This document shows positions 1-8,013 of a stretch of 64,000 nt of DNA, one piece after another. Under the pieces are notes generated by a model. The model did not search any database and was not told where the DNA came from. It worked only from the letters and a program-made list of their open reading frames with translations. The stretch is from the NCBI GenBank assembly GCA_011742915.1, contig JAAQTN010000007.1, forward strand, positions 91,021 to 155,020, read 5' to 3'. How positions within the stretch are numbered: the first letter of the stretch is position 1; each line of letters begins with the position of its first letter. Made by a program: the position numbers and the translations under genes. Origin of the DNA: Billgrantia desiderata (GTDB taxonomy: Bacteria; Pseudomonadota; Gammaproteobacteria; Pseudomonadales; Halomonadaceae).

Positions 1-539
1 GCAATATTGCCAACCAGCTGTGGCATAGCGACTCCTCCTTCCAGAAGCCGTCGGCACGCTACTCGTTGCTATCGGCTGTACGGGTGCCCGAACAGGGGGG
101 AGCAACCGAGTTTGCCGACCTGCGAGCCGCTTACGACGCCTTGCCGGAGGCCCTCAGGCAGGAAATCGGCGGGCTCCAGGCGCAGCACTATGCCTTGCAT
201 TCACGCTTCATGCTTGGCGACACCGACTATACCGACGCCCAGAAGCAAGCCATTCCGCCGGTTTACTGGCCGTTGGTGAGAACCCATCCAGGCTCCGGCC
301 GCCAGGTGCTCTTCATCTCCGTACACGCCTGCTCCATCGAAGGTTGGACGATACCGGAAGGGCGCATGCTGCTGATTGATCTGCTCGAGTATGCCACCCA
401 GCCGGAGTTCGTTTATCGCCATCGCTGGCGGCCCAACGATCTGGTGATCTGGGATAACCGCTGTACGCTGCACCGTGGACGGCGCTTCGACTTCAGCCAA
501 CCCAGAGAGCTACGTCGGGCCACGACCCTGGATGTATGA
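1..539 (+). CDS. TfdA/TauD-family 2-oxoglutarate-dependent dioxygenase, C-terminal part (cut by window edge)
   Basis: An open frame runs in from the left edge (frame starting at base 3) and stops at TGA 537-539, so about 178 residues are visible and the N-terminus is missing. The visible part begins NIANQLWHSD; the HSD triad (bases 24-32) is the HxD half of the 2-His-1-carboxylate iron site, and the distal His lies near the end in NRCTLHRGR. The segment GGATEFADLRAAYDALP is typical of TfdA (2,4-D dioxygenase) and TauD-like enzymes. Such enzymes hydroxylate a substrate next to a heteroatom using Fe(II), O2 and 2-oxoglutarate. The substrate cannot be told from this fragment, and its relation to the convergent marR and fcs genes is unclear. 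Confidence 0.85.
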   Translation, partial: NIANQLWHSDSSFQKPSARYSLLSAVRVPEQGGATEFADLRAAYDALPEALRQEIGGLQAQHYALHSRFMLGDTDYTDAQKQAIPPVYWPLVRTHPGSGRQVLFISVHACSIEGWTIPEGRMLLIDLLEYATQPEFVYRHRWRPNDLVIWDNRCTLHRGRRFDFSQPRELRRATTLDV

Positions 540-624
540 ACGTCAGGGCGCCGCCAGGGTGATAGCGCCTTGCAGAGGAGCTGGAAACAGCAGCTCGCCT
601 GTGCAGACGCCGATCAGCTCACGG

Positions 625-1083
625 TCAGTTGCCCTTGCGGTGATCGATGATGCGGTCGAGCAGATCGAGCAGCCATTCGCGCTCGCCCTCTTTCATGAAC
701 TTGTCGAAGCGGTCCTCGCCCGCCGAGACCTTGCGGTTGAGCCGTTCGGTGAACTCCTTGCCCTTTTCGGTCAGGTAGAGCGCATAGGAGCGGCGGTCGT
801 TCTTCGACTTGCGCCGCTCCACCACCTCCATGCTCTCCAGCTTGTCGATGGCCGCCACCATGGCGGAGCGGTCCACGTTCAGAGCCGTGGAAACCGCCGA
901 CTGGGTCAGCCCCGGGTTGTGGTAGATGATGGCGAGGATGCTGAACAGCCCGGGCGTGATGCCCTCCTGCGCACAGGCCTCGAAGAAGACGTCGAAGTAG
1001 ACGAGCTGCGCCCGGCGTAGCTTGTAGCCGAGGCGGGATTGCAGCATGGAGTAGTCGATTCCGTTCTGGTCGTCGTTGCTCAT
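625..1083 (-). CDS. MarR-family transcriptional regulator, likely controlling hydroxycinnamate genes
   Basis: The protein has 152 residues, the normal MarR size. A winged helix spans about residues 45-110: recognition helix near residues 69-84 (NVDRSAMVAAIDKLE) and wing with DRRSYALYLTEKG near 97-108. It is divergent from the feruloyl-CoA synthase gene across a 325-bp intergenic region. In other bacteria, MarR proteins next to hydroxycinnamoyl-CoA synthases (CouR, FerC types) are repressors released by the CoA thioester product; the same role is inferred here. A plausible operator is the TTGTTGATTCAACAA palindrome found upstream of the TRAP and CoA-transferase genes, with a degenerate copy in front of fcs. 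Its effector and binding site are not shown by sequence alone. Confidence 0.88.
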   Translation of the reverse strand: MSNDDQNGIDYSMLQSRLGYKLRRAQLVYFDVFFEACAQEGITPGLFSILAIIYHNPGLTQSAVSTALNVDRSAMVAAIDKLESMEVVERRKSKNDRRSYALYLTEKGKEFTERLNRKVSAGEDRFDKFMKEGEREWLLDLLDRIIDHRKGN

Positions 1084-1408
1084 GAATATGTGGGTCCTGA
1101 CCTAGGGTGAGCCACGCGGGCGGAGCAGTGAATAGCCTATCGGATAGCAGCTGGCGGGGCTGCCTGGGTACCAACTTTAGTCGTATCCAAGCGTGATGGG
1201 CATCGCCCGATGTGCCGCATATCTTTTTGATATTCTTTGGTTTTCCTCGCCTGCTGCTGGCATTCCCAAGTATAATGTTATGGTGGTTAAATGTTTGACT
1301 ATCCAACAATTTAAAAAAATACTGGACCCATGTTACCAAGGCTCCCAGGCCGAGGGTAGCGAATGCCCCTTTCGACCCCTGACAACGATCACAACAGCAG
1401 GAGCGCCC
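1084..1408. promoter_or_regulatory. Divergent marR/fcs promoter region
   Basis: This 325-bp stretch has no gene. It becomes AT-rich from about base 1210 onward, unlike the GC-rich coding DNA around it. It holds AACTTTAGTCG (1173-1183), an imperfect reverse copy of the GAC-N4-GTC box seen at other promoters in the window, about 90 bp from the marR start. It also holds TTGACTATCCAACAA (1295-1309), which matches the TTGTTGATTCAACAA palindrome at 11 of 15 positions and lies 99 bp before the fcs start. I did not find a convincing -35/-10 pair. Confidence 0.5.
1295..1309. promoter_or_regulatory. Degenerate copy of the TTGTTGATTCAACAA operator, upstream of fcs
   Basis: TTGACTATCCAACAA agrees with the perfect palindrome at 4787 and 7918 in 11 of 15 positions; the right half-site CAACAA is intact. 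Its place between marR and fcs fits a site for the adjacent MarR protein. On its own the match would be weak. Confidence 0.35.
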
Positions 1409-3247
1409 ATGCTTCACCCCTTTCGCGATGTTCACCTGGGCACTGCCACTGCCCGACTGGTCTCGCGCGATGACGGCACCCAACTGCTCAGCATCGAGGA
1501 ACCTCTTGGCGACTATCCCGCTACGCTGCTCGAGTGTCTGGAGCGCTGGGCCGACGAGGCGCCGGAGAGAACCTTCGTGGCGCGCCGCGACGCAAGTGGT
1601 GAGTGGCAGCGCCTGAGCTATGCCGACACCCTGAGCCGCGTGCGTTGCCTGGCCCAGGCGCTGCTCGATCACGAGCTGAGCGTCGAGCGGCCGCTGGTCA
1701 TCCTCAGCGGCAACTCCATCGAGCACCTGCTGCTGGCCCTGGCGGCCATGTACGTGGGCGTGCCGTTCGCTCCCATCTCGCCGGCCTATTCGCTGGTCAG
1801 CCGCGACTACGCCAAGCTGCGCCATATCGTCGAGCTGCTGACCCCCGGCCTGCTGCTGGTCGACAAGGCCAAGGATTTCGCGCCGGCGCTGGCGGCGGTG
1901 CAGCCGGCCGACTGCGGTTGCGTGGCGGTGGATACCACCGGCTTTCCCGGCATCGATGCCTTCGAGTCGCTGCTGGATACGCCCCCCACCGAGGCGGTGG
2001 AGGCGGCCCGCGCGGCGGTCACTCCCGATACCATCGTCAAGTTCCTGTTCACCTCGGGCTCCACCGGCATGCCCAAGGGGGTGATCAACACGCACCGCAT
2101 GCTCTGTTCCAACCAGGAGATGCTGGCGTCGCTGATGCCCTTCATGCGCGACGAGCCGCCGGTGCTGGTGGACTGGCTGCCGTGGAACCACACCTTCGGC
2201 GGCAACCACAACGTCGGCATCGTGCTCTACAACGGCGGCAGCCTCTATATCGACGACGGCCGCCCGGTGCCGGGGGAGTTCGAGAAAACCATCGCTAACC
2301 TGCGCGAGATTGCGCCCACGGTGTACTTCAACGTGCCCAAGGGCTTCGAGATCCTGGTGGATTACCTGAAGCGCGAGGATGCCCTGCGCGAGACCTTCTT
2401 CTCGCGGCTCAATCTGATGTTCTTCGCCGCCGCGGGGCTCTCCCAGCACATCTGGGACGAGCTCGACCGGCTGGCCATCCAGACCCTGGGCTGCAAGGTG
2501 GGCATGCTCACGGGGCTGGGTGCCACCGAGACCGCGCCCTCGGCCATGTTCGCTTCGCTGGAGGAGTCCAAGTCGGGGGTGGTGGGCCTGCCGGCCCGCG
2601 GTGTGACGATCAAGCTGGTGCCCAACAGCGGCAAGCTGGAGTGCCGGGTGAAGGGGCCCAGCGTGATGCCGGGCTACTGGCGCCAGCCGGAGCTCACCGC
2701 CAAGAGCTTCGACGAGGAGGGCTTCTACTGCCTGGGCGATGCGGTCAAGTTCATCGACCCGGACGACCCCCAGCGCGGCATGCGCTTCGACGGTCGCATC
2801 TCCGAGGACTTCAAGCTCGATACCGGCACCTGGGTCAGCGTCGGGCCGCTGCGGGCGCGCATCATCGAAGCCGGCGCCCCCCACGTGAAGGACGTGGTGA
2901 TCGCCGGTATCGACAAGCCCTATATCTCGGTCATGGTGTTCCCGGATCTGGAGAAGTGCCGCGAGCTGGCGGGGCTGGGCCGCGAGGTCGATGCCGCCAC
3001 GGTGCTGGCAAGCGAGCCGGTGCGCGAGCGCTTCCGGCAGATGCTGCGCGACCTGGACGCCCACAGCACCGGCAGCTCCACCCGGGTGCGGCGCCTGGTA
3101 CTGCTCGACGAGCCGCCGCGGCTGGATGCCCATGAGATCACCGACAAGGGCTCGATCAACCAGCGTGCGGTGCTCGATAACCGGGCCGCCATCGTCGACG
3201 AGCTGTATCGCGAGCCACCGCCGCCGAGCGTCCTGCAGCTCGGCTGA
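1409..3247 (+). CDS. fcs: Feruloyl-CoA synthase (hydroxycinnamate--CoA ligase)
   Basis: A 612-residue enzyme of the ANL (acyl-CoA synthetase) superfamily that activates ferulate or p-coumarate to the CoA thioester with ATP. The phosphate-binding loop FTSGSTGMPKGV is at residues 214-225. The substrate-domain signature WLPWNHTFGGNHN, the TGLGATETAP adenylate motif and the DGRISEDFKLDTGTWVSVGPLR hinge are those of feruloyl-CoA synthases rather than general fatty acyl ligases. The ATG at 1409 is chosen because AGGAG lies just upstream; the frame stays open back to 1193, but with no ribosome site and no homology. It heads the hydroxycinnamate block and would supply the thioester to the hydratase, SDR and thiolase genes downstream. 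Confidence 0.93.
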   Translation: MLHPFRDVHLGTATARLVSRDDGTQLLSIEEPLGDYPATLLECLERWADEAPERTFVARRDASGEWQRLSYADTLSRVRCLAQALLDHELSVERPLVILSGNSIEHLLLALAAMYVGVPFAPISPAYSLVSRDYAKLRHIVELLTPGLLLVDKAKDFAPALAAVQPADCGCVAVDTTGFPGIDAFESLLDTPPTEAVEAARAAVTPDTIVKFLFTSGSTGMPKGVINTHRMLCSNQEMLASLMPFMRDEPPVLVDWLPWNHTFGGNHNVGIVLYNGGSLYIDDGRPVPGEFEKTIANLREIAPTVYFNVPKGFEILVDYLKREDALRETFFSRLNLMFFAAAGLSQHIWDELDRLAIQTLGCKVGMLTGLGATETAPSAMFASLEESKSGVVGLPARGVTIKLVPNSGKLECRVKGPSVMPGYWRQPELTAKSFDEEGFYCLGDAVKFIDPDDPQRGMRFDGRISEDFKLDTGTWVSVGPLRARIIEAGAPHVKDVVIAGIDKPYISVMVFPDLEKCRELAGLGREVDAATVLASEPVRERFRQMLRDLDAHSTGSSTRVRRLVLLDEPPRLDAHEITDKGSINQRAVLDNRAAIVDELYREPPPPSVLQLG

Positions 3248-3311
3248 GACCAATATCACGTGCATCGATTCCGCTGAGCTCTCCTGTAGAGCAGTACCGG
3301 CTGCATGTCTG

Positions 3312-3341
3312 ACGCCCCGTCCTGGAAGCCGGGGCGTTCCT
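3312..3341 (+). terminator. Hairpin terminator after fcs
   Basis: ACGCCCCG (3312-3319) pairs perfectly with CGGGGCGT (3330-3337) around a 10-base loop, followed by TTCC. The T-run is short, so efficiency is uncertain. Confidence 0.55.
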
Positions 3342-3607
3342 CGTTCTGGTAAGCGAGCACCTCGTTTCAGCAGCTGCGGCATTCGACTTTAGCAAGGGAG
3401 GCCGTGTGAGCGATTGCCGATGCACACCCTGGAAATCCCTGCAACGCTTTGTATGAATTGTGTTTTTTCGTTTGTCAATATTGTTCGTTATGCGGACGAT
3501 ATGTTTATATAAACATTGTGTTTGACAACAATTTGTTTGTTGGAAAGTATTGTTGTGCAGCGTTTGAGCGCGCTGCTCGCCAATAAGACACACAATGGGA
3601 ACACACA
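3342..3607 (+). promoter_or_regulatory. Porin promoter region with two palindromic sites
   Basis: No gene here. The region is strikingly AT-rich after 3450. TGTTCGTTATGCGGACG (3482-3498) is an imperfect TGTTCG-N5-CGNAC(A/G) inverted repeat shared with three other promoters in the window. ATGTTTATATAAACAT (3501-3516) is a perfect 16-bp palindrome. TTGACA at 3522-3527 could be a -35 element. CAACAA (3526-3531) and TTGTTG (3537-3542, 3550-3555) resemble half-sites of the hydroxycinnamate operator. AACACAATGGGAACACACA runs up to the porin ATG. Confidence 0.5.
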
Positions 3608-4606
3608 ATGACAACGCTCCAACGACTGACCTTGACGCCTCTCGCTTTCGCCCTGGCCGCTGCGGTTTCCGGCCAGGCCCTGGCCGACACCCACCACAGC
3701 GGCCCCACCTTCTCCGGCAACGTGACCGGCGGCGTACTCGACGTAAGCGACCGTGACCTCGATCTCTGGGCCTTCCGGGCCGAGGCCGGCGTGGGTGGGG
3801 TGTACACCGTCAACCCCAGCCTGCGTATCCGCTACGACCTGGTGGCCGACTTCGCCAATGCCATCAACTCCGTGGACGAGCAGACCTGGACGCCGGGCGC
3901 TTACCGCCAGGACGACGGCGAGATCTACATCCGCACCGCTCGCGTGCTGTTGATGACCGACTACGGCACGATCGGCCTGCAGCCGCGGGTGCCTTCCGGC
4001 TCTTGGGGGCAGATATACAACAACATCGATGTCTTCGAGTACAACCGCTTCCATGCCCAGACCGGGCAGAACGCCATCTTCGGCCAGGGTGAACAGGGCT
4101 TCAACGTGCTCTCCTACGGCTCGCCGCGCTTCGGCGGCTTCCAGGTCATCGGCGCCGTGCTCACCACTAATGCTCAGAACGATCAGGACTTCGACGTGGT
4201 GTCGGGGCGCCTGGTCTACAGCGAGGGGCCACTCAATTTCGGCATCGGCCATACCGAGGTGCGCCGCCCGGGCATCGACAACCTGCACCGTACCGCCTTC
4301 GGCATCGGCTACGACTTCGGTATCGTGCAGCTGGGCGGAGTCTACGAGCGCAACGACGATCGCGAGAACAGCAACAGTGCCTCCGACTTTGACGCCTGGG
4401 GCGTGAACGTCTCGGCCAATCTGAGCGATGCCTGGTCGGTCTCCCTCGGCTACGCCGAGAACAACCGCAACTTGGATCTCGACAACGACGCCTGGGTGGG
4501 TGTCGTGCGCCACCACTTCAACGACAAGGTGTATGGCTTCCTCGAGGCCGCTCGTTACGACCGCACCGACAACAACGTGGCGGCGGGTCTCAGCGTCAGC
4601 TTCTGA
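3608..4606 (+). CDS. Gram-negative porin-like outer-membrane channel
   Basis: A 332-residue protein with a signal peptide (hydrophobic stretch about residues 8-24, cleavage after QALA, residue 26). The mature part consists of alternating amphipathic strands rich in Gly, Tyr, Asp and Asn, and ends in SVSF with a C-terminal Phe, the usual recognition end for outer-membrane barrel assembly. It resembles general diffusion porins (porin_4 type) of halomonads and pseudomonads. It sits between fcs and a TRAP transporter, so it probably lets aromatic acids through the outer membrane; the substrate is inferred only from position. It has its own AT-rich promoter and a strong terminator, so it can be expressed apart from its neighbours. 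Confidence 0.85.
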   Translation: MTTLQRLTLTPLAFALAAAVSGQALADTHHSGPTFSGNVTGGVLDVSDRDLDLWAFRAEAGVGGVYTVNPSLRIRYDLVADFANAINSVDEQTWTPGAYRQDDGEIYIRTARVLLMTDYGTIGLQPRVPSGSWGQIYNNIDVFEYNRFHAQTGQNAIFGQGEQGFNVLSYGSPRFGGFQVIGAVLTTNAQNDQDFDVVSGRLVYSEGPLNFGIGHTEVRRPGIDNLHRTAFGIGYDFGIVQLGGVYERNDDRENSNSASDFDAWGVNVSANLSDAWSVSLGYAENNRNLDLDNDAWVGVVRHHFNDKVYGFLEAARYDRTDNNVAAGLSVSF

Positions 4607-4641
4607 TGCAAAGGCGCTCTGTGTCCGACTAGCTTGCTTTC

Positions 4642-4674
4642 GGCCCGGCGAGAACGCGACTCGCCGGGCCTTTT
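4642..4674 (+). terminator. Rho-independent terminator after the porin gene
   Basis: GGCCCGGCGA (4642-4651) pairs perfectly with TCGCCGGGCC (4661-4670) across a 9-base loop, followed by TTTT. Confidence 0.85.
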
Positions 4675-4715
4675 ATCGACTCCCGCCTCAAGAGATAGCT
4701 GGCCAAGAAGACTTA

Positions 4716-4726
4716 GACCAAAGTCG
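4716..4726 (+). promoter_or_regulatory. GAC-N4-GTC box upstream of the first TRAP operon
   Basis: GACCAAAGTCG lies 102 bp before the dctP start. The identical sequence occurs in reverse at 14328-14338 before the enoyl-CoA hydratase operon, and close variants occur before four more genes. The constant distance of 82-115 bp to the start codon suggests an activator site, perhaps for a NarL/LuxR-type response regulator; the identity of the regulator is a guess. Confidence 0.5.
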
Positions 4727-4786
4727 GGTATCTAGAGGGGTTGATGAGTGGACTATAATCGGCCATCAGATAGATGACTACAACCA

Positions 4787-4801
4787 TTGTTGATTCAACA
4801 A
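4787..4801. promoter_or_regulatory. Palindromic operator TTGTTGATTCAACAA
   Basis: A perfect 7-1-7 inverted repeat (TTGTTGA, T, TCAACAA), 27 bp before the dctP start codon. The same 15 bases occur at 7918-7932 in front of the CoA-transferase gene. The position close to the start fits a repressor site; the MarR protein at 625-1083 is the best candidate. Confidence 0.65.
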
Positions 4802-4828
4802 ACAAATATAATCCATCTGGAGACACCC

Positions 4829-5962
4829 ATGACGAATCACACGCTGCTCAAGACCGTTGCCATTGCCGTCACCGTCGGGAGTCTGGCGCTCGCCAGCCAT
4901 GCTCAGGCCCGTGAGTTGCGCATGGCGCCGGGGGTGCCGCCCGCCCATCCCGCCTACAACCCGATGTTCACCCAGTTTGCCGAGCGCCTGGAGGAGAAGA
5001 CCAACGGTGAGCTGAGGGGCAATCTGCTGGGCACCGAGGTGGCCAACATTGGCAACATGCGCAATGCCATCCGCAGCGGTCTGGTGGAGGCGGGGCTGTT
5101 CCTGCCGGCCTATTTCCCGGCCGACCTTCCCGAGATCAACCTGGTCGGCGACATGGCCTTCCTCGGCACCACGCCCCATGCCATGGCGGCGGCAGTGACG
5201 GAATATATCGTTACCTGTGCGGAATGTCAGGAAGAGCTCAAGGCGCTGGGTATCGTCTACACCAGCTCGCATGCCTCTGACCTCTATCGCATCCTGAGCA
5301 CCAAGCCGGTGCGCTCCCTTGCCGATCTGCGCGGCCTGCGCATGCGCGTCGGCGGCCCGCAGTACTCCCGCTGGGCCGAGTCGGTCGGCCTGACACCGGC
5401 GACCATGTCGGTGGGTGAAACCTATGAGTCGCTCTCCCAGGGCGTGATCGAGGGCACCATCGCCTCCATCGCCGACATCATTTCCTTCCGCCTCGACGAC
5501 GTACTCAATTACGTGACCGACGTCGAGCTGGGTACCTTCCACAGCACCATCTCCCACGCCGTCGGCCAGCAGGCCTGGGACAGCCTGACGGAAGAACAGC
5601 GTGAGGCGATGATCCACGCTTCCGTCGAGGCGAGCGCCGCCATCACCCAGCGCTGGGGTTACGAGATGGCCGAGGAGGCGCGCGAAATTGCCAAGGAGAG
5701 CGGCATCGAGATTCTCGAGCCCGAGCAGGATCTTCTCGATGCCATTCCGGCCTTCATTGAAGAGGACCTGGTCTACGCCGCGGAGCAGGCCGAAAGGCGT
5801 CACGGTGTGCAAGACGCCGAGGCCAAGATCGAGCGCTTCCAGGCGCTGGTCGACAAGTGGACCGAGATGGTCGAAGAGATCGGCGACGATCACGAGGCCA
5901 TTGCCGAGGCCATGAAGCGTGAAATCTTTAGTGACGTCGACTTCGCCACCTACGGCAGCTGA
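4829..5962 (+). CDS. TRAP transporter substrate-binding protein (DctP family), hydroxycinnamate block
   Basis: A 377-residue periplasmic receptor. The signal peptide is residues 1-27 (cleavage after HAQA), followed by ELRMAPGVPPAHPAYN, the first strand of the ligand-binding fold. DLRGLRMRVGGPQ near the middle carries the conserved arginine that binds the carboxylate of the ligand in DctP proteins. The ATG at 4829 has a GGAGA site; upstream in-frame starts overlap the operator. It is followed by dctQ and dctM, giving a full TRAP system driven by an ion gradient. The related TarPQM system of Rhodopseudomonas takes up p-coumarate, so hydroxycinnamates are the likely ligands here. That rests on location and shared operators, not on binding residues. 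Confidence 0.88.
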   Translation: MTNHTLLKTVAIAVTVGSLALASHAQARELRMAPGVPPAHPAYNPMFTQFAERLEEKTNGELRGNLLGTEVANIGNMRNAIRSGLVEAGLFLPAYFPADLPEINLVGDMAFLGTTPHAMAAAVTEYIVTCAECQEELKALGIVYTSSHASDLYRILSTKPVRSLADLRGLRMRVGGPQYSRWAESVGLTPATMSVGETYESLSQGVIEGTIASIADIISFRLDDVLNYVTDVELGTFHSTISHAVGQQAWDSLTEEQREAMIHASVEASAAITQRWGYEMAEEAREIAKESGIEILEPEQDLLDAIPAFIEEDLVYAAEQAERRHGVQDAEAKIERFQALVDKWTEMVEEIGDDHEAIAEAMKREIFSDVDFATYGS

Positions 5963-5979
5963 GCAGGTGGTGTACCCCA

Positions 5980-6008
5980 CGAATGGCCGGCCTTCGGGCC
6001 GGCATTCG
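5980..6008 (+). other. Stable RNA hairpin between dctP and dctQ
   Basis: CGAATGGCCGGCC pairs with GGCCGGCATTCG around a TTCG tetraloop with a single bulge. There is no T-run, so it looks less like a terminator than an mRNA-stabilising or partial-termination element that keeps receptor expression above permease expression. This is common between receptor and permease genes. Confidence 0.6.
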
Positions 6009-6040
6009 TGCAGTGTTTTCCTTGATGTAGGAGACGCCCC

Positions 6041-6559
6041 ATGGCTGTGTTATATCGCCTGACCAACCTCGCCGCTGTCGGCTTGGCGCTGCTGGGCACT
6101 TTGGGGATTCTGCTGATGGTGGTGCACATCACGCTCGATGTGGTGCTGCGCTCGACGCTGTCGATCTCCATTCCCGCCACGCTGGAACTAGTGACCCGCT
6201 ACTACCTGATCACCCTGGCATTGCTGCCGCTGGGCTGGGTCGAGTGGCGCCGCAACATGATCAGCGTCGAAGCGCTGGAAGGCCTGATGGGCCCCAGGCT
6301 GATCCGCATTTCCGACGTTCTGGTATCGCTGCTCTCGGCGGCCATCTACGCCACGCTGGCCGTGGCTACCTGGGGCAAGGCCATGGAGCAGTACCAGATC
6401 GGCGCCTACGTAATGTCACTCAACGTGCCGATGCCCGTCTGGCCGACCTATTTCGTACTGCCCGTGGCCTTTGCGCTGGCTGCATTGGTCTGCCTGGTCA
6501 GGCTGCCGCTGCTGGCGACGGGAACGACGTACGATTCTCCCGCGCAAGAGGAAAGGTAA
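6041..6559 (+). CDS. TRAP transporter small permease (DctQ family)
   Basis: A 172-residue inner-membrane protein with four hydrophobic segments (about residues 10-35, 48-65, 92-112 and 132-155), the standard DctQ layout. ELVTRYYLITLALLPLGWVEWRR between helices 2 and 3 matches the family. AGGAGA lies before the ATG. It joins the large permease gene, which begins 4 bp downstream, to form the membrane part of the hydroxycinnamate-block TRAP system. Confidence 0.88.
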   Translation: MAVLYRLTNLAAVGLALLGTLGILLMVVHITLDVVLRSTLSISIPATLELVTRYYLITLALLPLGWVEWRRNMISVEALEGLMGPRLIRISDVLVSLLSAAIYATLAVATWGKAMEQYQIGAYVMSLNVPMPVWPTYFVLPVAFALAALVCLVRLPLLATGTTYDSPAQEER

Positions 6560-6563
6560 TTTC

Positions 6564-7862
6564 ATGTCCGTTGCGACCGGTTTCTATGGCTTGATCATTC
6601 TCCTTGTCCTGCTGGCACTTCGCGTACCGGTTGCGCTTGCTCTGGTGTCGGTCTCATTGGGCGGCATGACCATGATGTTCGGCTGGAACACCGCCATCGG
6701 CATGCTCTCCTCGACGCCCTATGAGTTCATCGCCAAGTGGACGCTCAGCGCGGTACCCATGTTCCTGCTGATGGGCTTCGTCTGCTACCACGCCGGGCTG
6801 ACCAACGGCCTGTTCAATGCGGCCAAGGTGGTGTTCCGCTGGCTGCCGGGCGGCGTGGCCATCTCCAGCATCTTTGCCAGCTCCGGCTTTGCCGCGGTGA
6901 GCGGTTCCAGCGTCGCCTGCTCGGCGGCCATGGGGCGCATCGCAATCCCCGAGATGGTGAAGGGCGGCTACAAGCCCAGCTTCGCCTGCGGCACCATTGC
7001 CGCGGGTGGCACCATCGGAGCGCTGATTCCCCCCAGCATCCTGATGATCGTCTACGGCGTGTTCGCCCAGGTCTCGATCACCCAGGTGTTCCTGGGCGGC
7101 ATCACCATCGGCCTGCTGACCGCGGTGAGCTACTGCATCGTGATCCTGGTGGTGAGCTGGTTGCGCCCCGACATCGTGCCCCGGGAGGCCGTTGGCGCCC
7201 GCGAGGTGTCTCCGCGTCAGGCGCTGCTCGATATCTGGCCGGTGCTGGTGCTCGGGGTGCTGGTGTTCGGCGGCCTCTTCTCCGGCTTCTTCACCGCCAC
7301 CGAGGCCGGTGCCGTCGGCGCTGCCGGGGCGATTCTTATCGGCCTGGTGCTGCGGCGGCTGAATGGCAGGGCCATGAAGGCGGCGCTGCTCGAGACGCTC
7401 TCCACCACCTCGGCGCTGCTGATCATCGGCGTCGGTGCCAGCATGTTCACCATGTTCCTGAGCCTGAGCGGCGTGGCCGGCTACATCACCGGTGCCGTCA
7501 GCGGCTGGGACCCCACCTATCTGGAACTGATGCTGGTGGTGGTGTTGATCTATCTCTTCCTCGGGCTGTTCATGGAGCCGTTCGGCGCCATGCTGGTGAC
7601 CCTGCCCGTGCTGCTGCCGATCTTCGAGCTGTATGACGTCAGCCTGATCTGGTTCGGCGTGCTGCTGGTCAAGCTGCTGGAGATCGGCATGATCACGCCG
7701 CCGGTGGGCATGAACATCTTCGTGATCAAGGGCGTGGCCGGGCAGTACGCCTCGCTGATGGACATCTTCCGCGGCGTTTCGACCTTCCTGGTGGCCGACA
7801 TCCTGGTGGTGGCCCTGGTGATCTTCTATCCCCAGATCGTGCTGGTGTTGACCAGCGGCTGA
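6564..7862 (+). CDS. TRAP transporter large permease (DctM family)
   Basis: A 432-residue polytopic protein with about 12 hydrophobic segments; it forms the ion-coupled transport channel. Family motifs are clear: SAVPMFLLMGF near residue 60, the SGSSVACSAAMGR loop near 115-127, GTIGALIPPSILMIVYG near 150, and the C-terminal ITPPVGMNIFVIKG loop near 377-390. The ATG at 6564 follows GAGGAAAGG, and the DctQ stop lies 4 bp upstream, so translation is probably coupled. It works with the DctP and DctQ proteins upstream. Confidence 0.92.
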   Translation: MSVATGFYGLIILLVLLALRVPVALALVSVSLGGMTMMFGWNTAIGMLSSTPYEFIAKWTLSAVPMFLLMGFVCYHAGLTNGLFNAAKVVFRWLPGGVAISSIFASSGFAAVSGSSVACSAAMGRIAIPEMVKGGYKPSFACGTIAAGGTIGALIPPSILMIVYGVFAQVSITQVFLGGITIGLLTAVSYCIVILVVSWLRPDIVPREAVGAREVSPRQALLDIWPVLVLGVLVFGGLFSGFFTATEAGAVGAAGAILIGLVLRRLNGRAMKAALLETLSTTSALLIIGVGASMFTMFLSLSGVAGYITGAVSGWDPTYLELMLVVVLIYLFLGLFMEPFGAMLVTLPVLLPIFELYDVSLIWFGVLLVKLLEIGMITPPVGMNIFVIKGVAGQYASLMDIFRGVSTFLVADILVVALVIFYPQIVLVLTSG

Positions 7863-7868
7863 CGGGAG

Positions 7869-7890
7869 CGCCCCGCTAGCCGGGGCGTTC
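7869..7890 (+). terminator. Hairpin terminator after the first TRAP operon
   Basis: CGCCCCG (7869-7875) pairs with CGGGGCG (7881-7887) over a 5-base loop, followed by TTCC. The T-run is weak. Confidence 0.5.
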
Positions 7891-7917
7891 CAGTGGGAGA
7901 TCAACGAGTCAGTATGT

Positions 7918-7932
7918 TTGTTGATTCAACAA
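7918..7932. promoter_or_regulatory. Second copy of palindromic operator TTGTTGATTCAACAA
   Basis: Identical over all 15 bases to the site at 4787-4801, and 46 bp before the first GTG of the CoA-transferase gene. Two perfect copies 3.1 kb apart, both in front of transcription units, point to one common repressor for both. Confidence 0.65.
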
Positions 7933-7968
7933 TATATGGCGCCATGCTATTGGTGTTTCCGCAAGAGG

Positions 7969-8013
7969 GCCGACAAGAGTGAAGCCGACAAGAGTGAAGC
8001 CGACAAGTGTGAA
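7969..8013 (+). repeat. Triple 15-bp direct repeat carrying three in-frame GTG codons
   Basis: The unit GCCGACAAGAGTGAA occurs at 7969-7983 and 7984-7998, and as GCCGACAAGTGTGAA at 7999-8013. Each unit contains a GTG (7979, 7994, 8009) in the frame of the CoA-transferase, so the repeat multiplies the start codon. Gain or loss of a unit would keep the frame. Confidence 0.75.

Noticed and set aside
614-3382. A 922-codon open frame on the minus strand across marR and fcs
   Set aside because: It is antisense to fcs and out of frame with marR; its composition (Arg, His, Gly, Leu rich, no domain) is that of a shadow frame in GC-rich coding DNA.
3384-3393. CGACTTTAGC as a GAC-N4-GTC box for the porin gene
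   Set aside because: One arm is broken, and it lies over 210 bp from the start, outside the range of the other copies.
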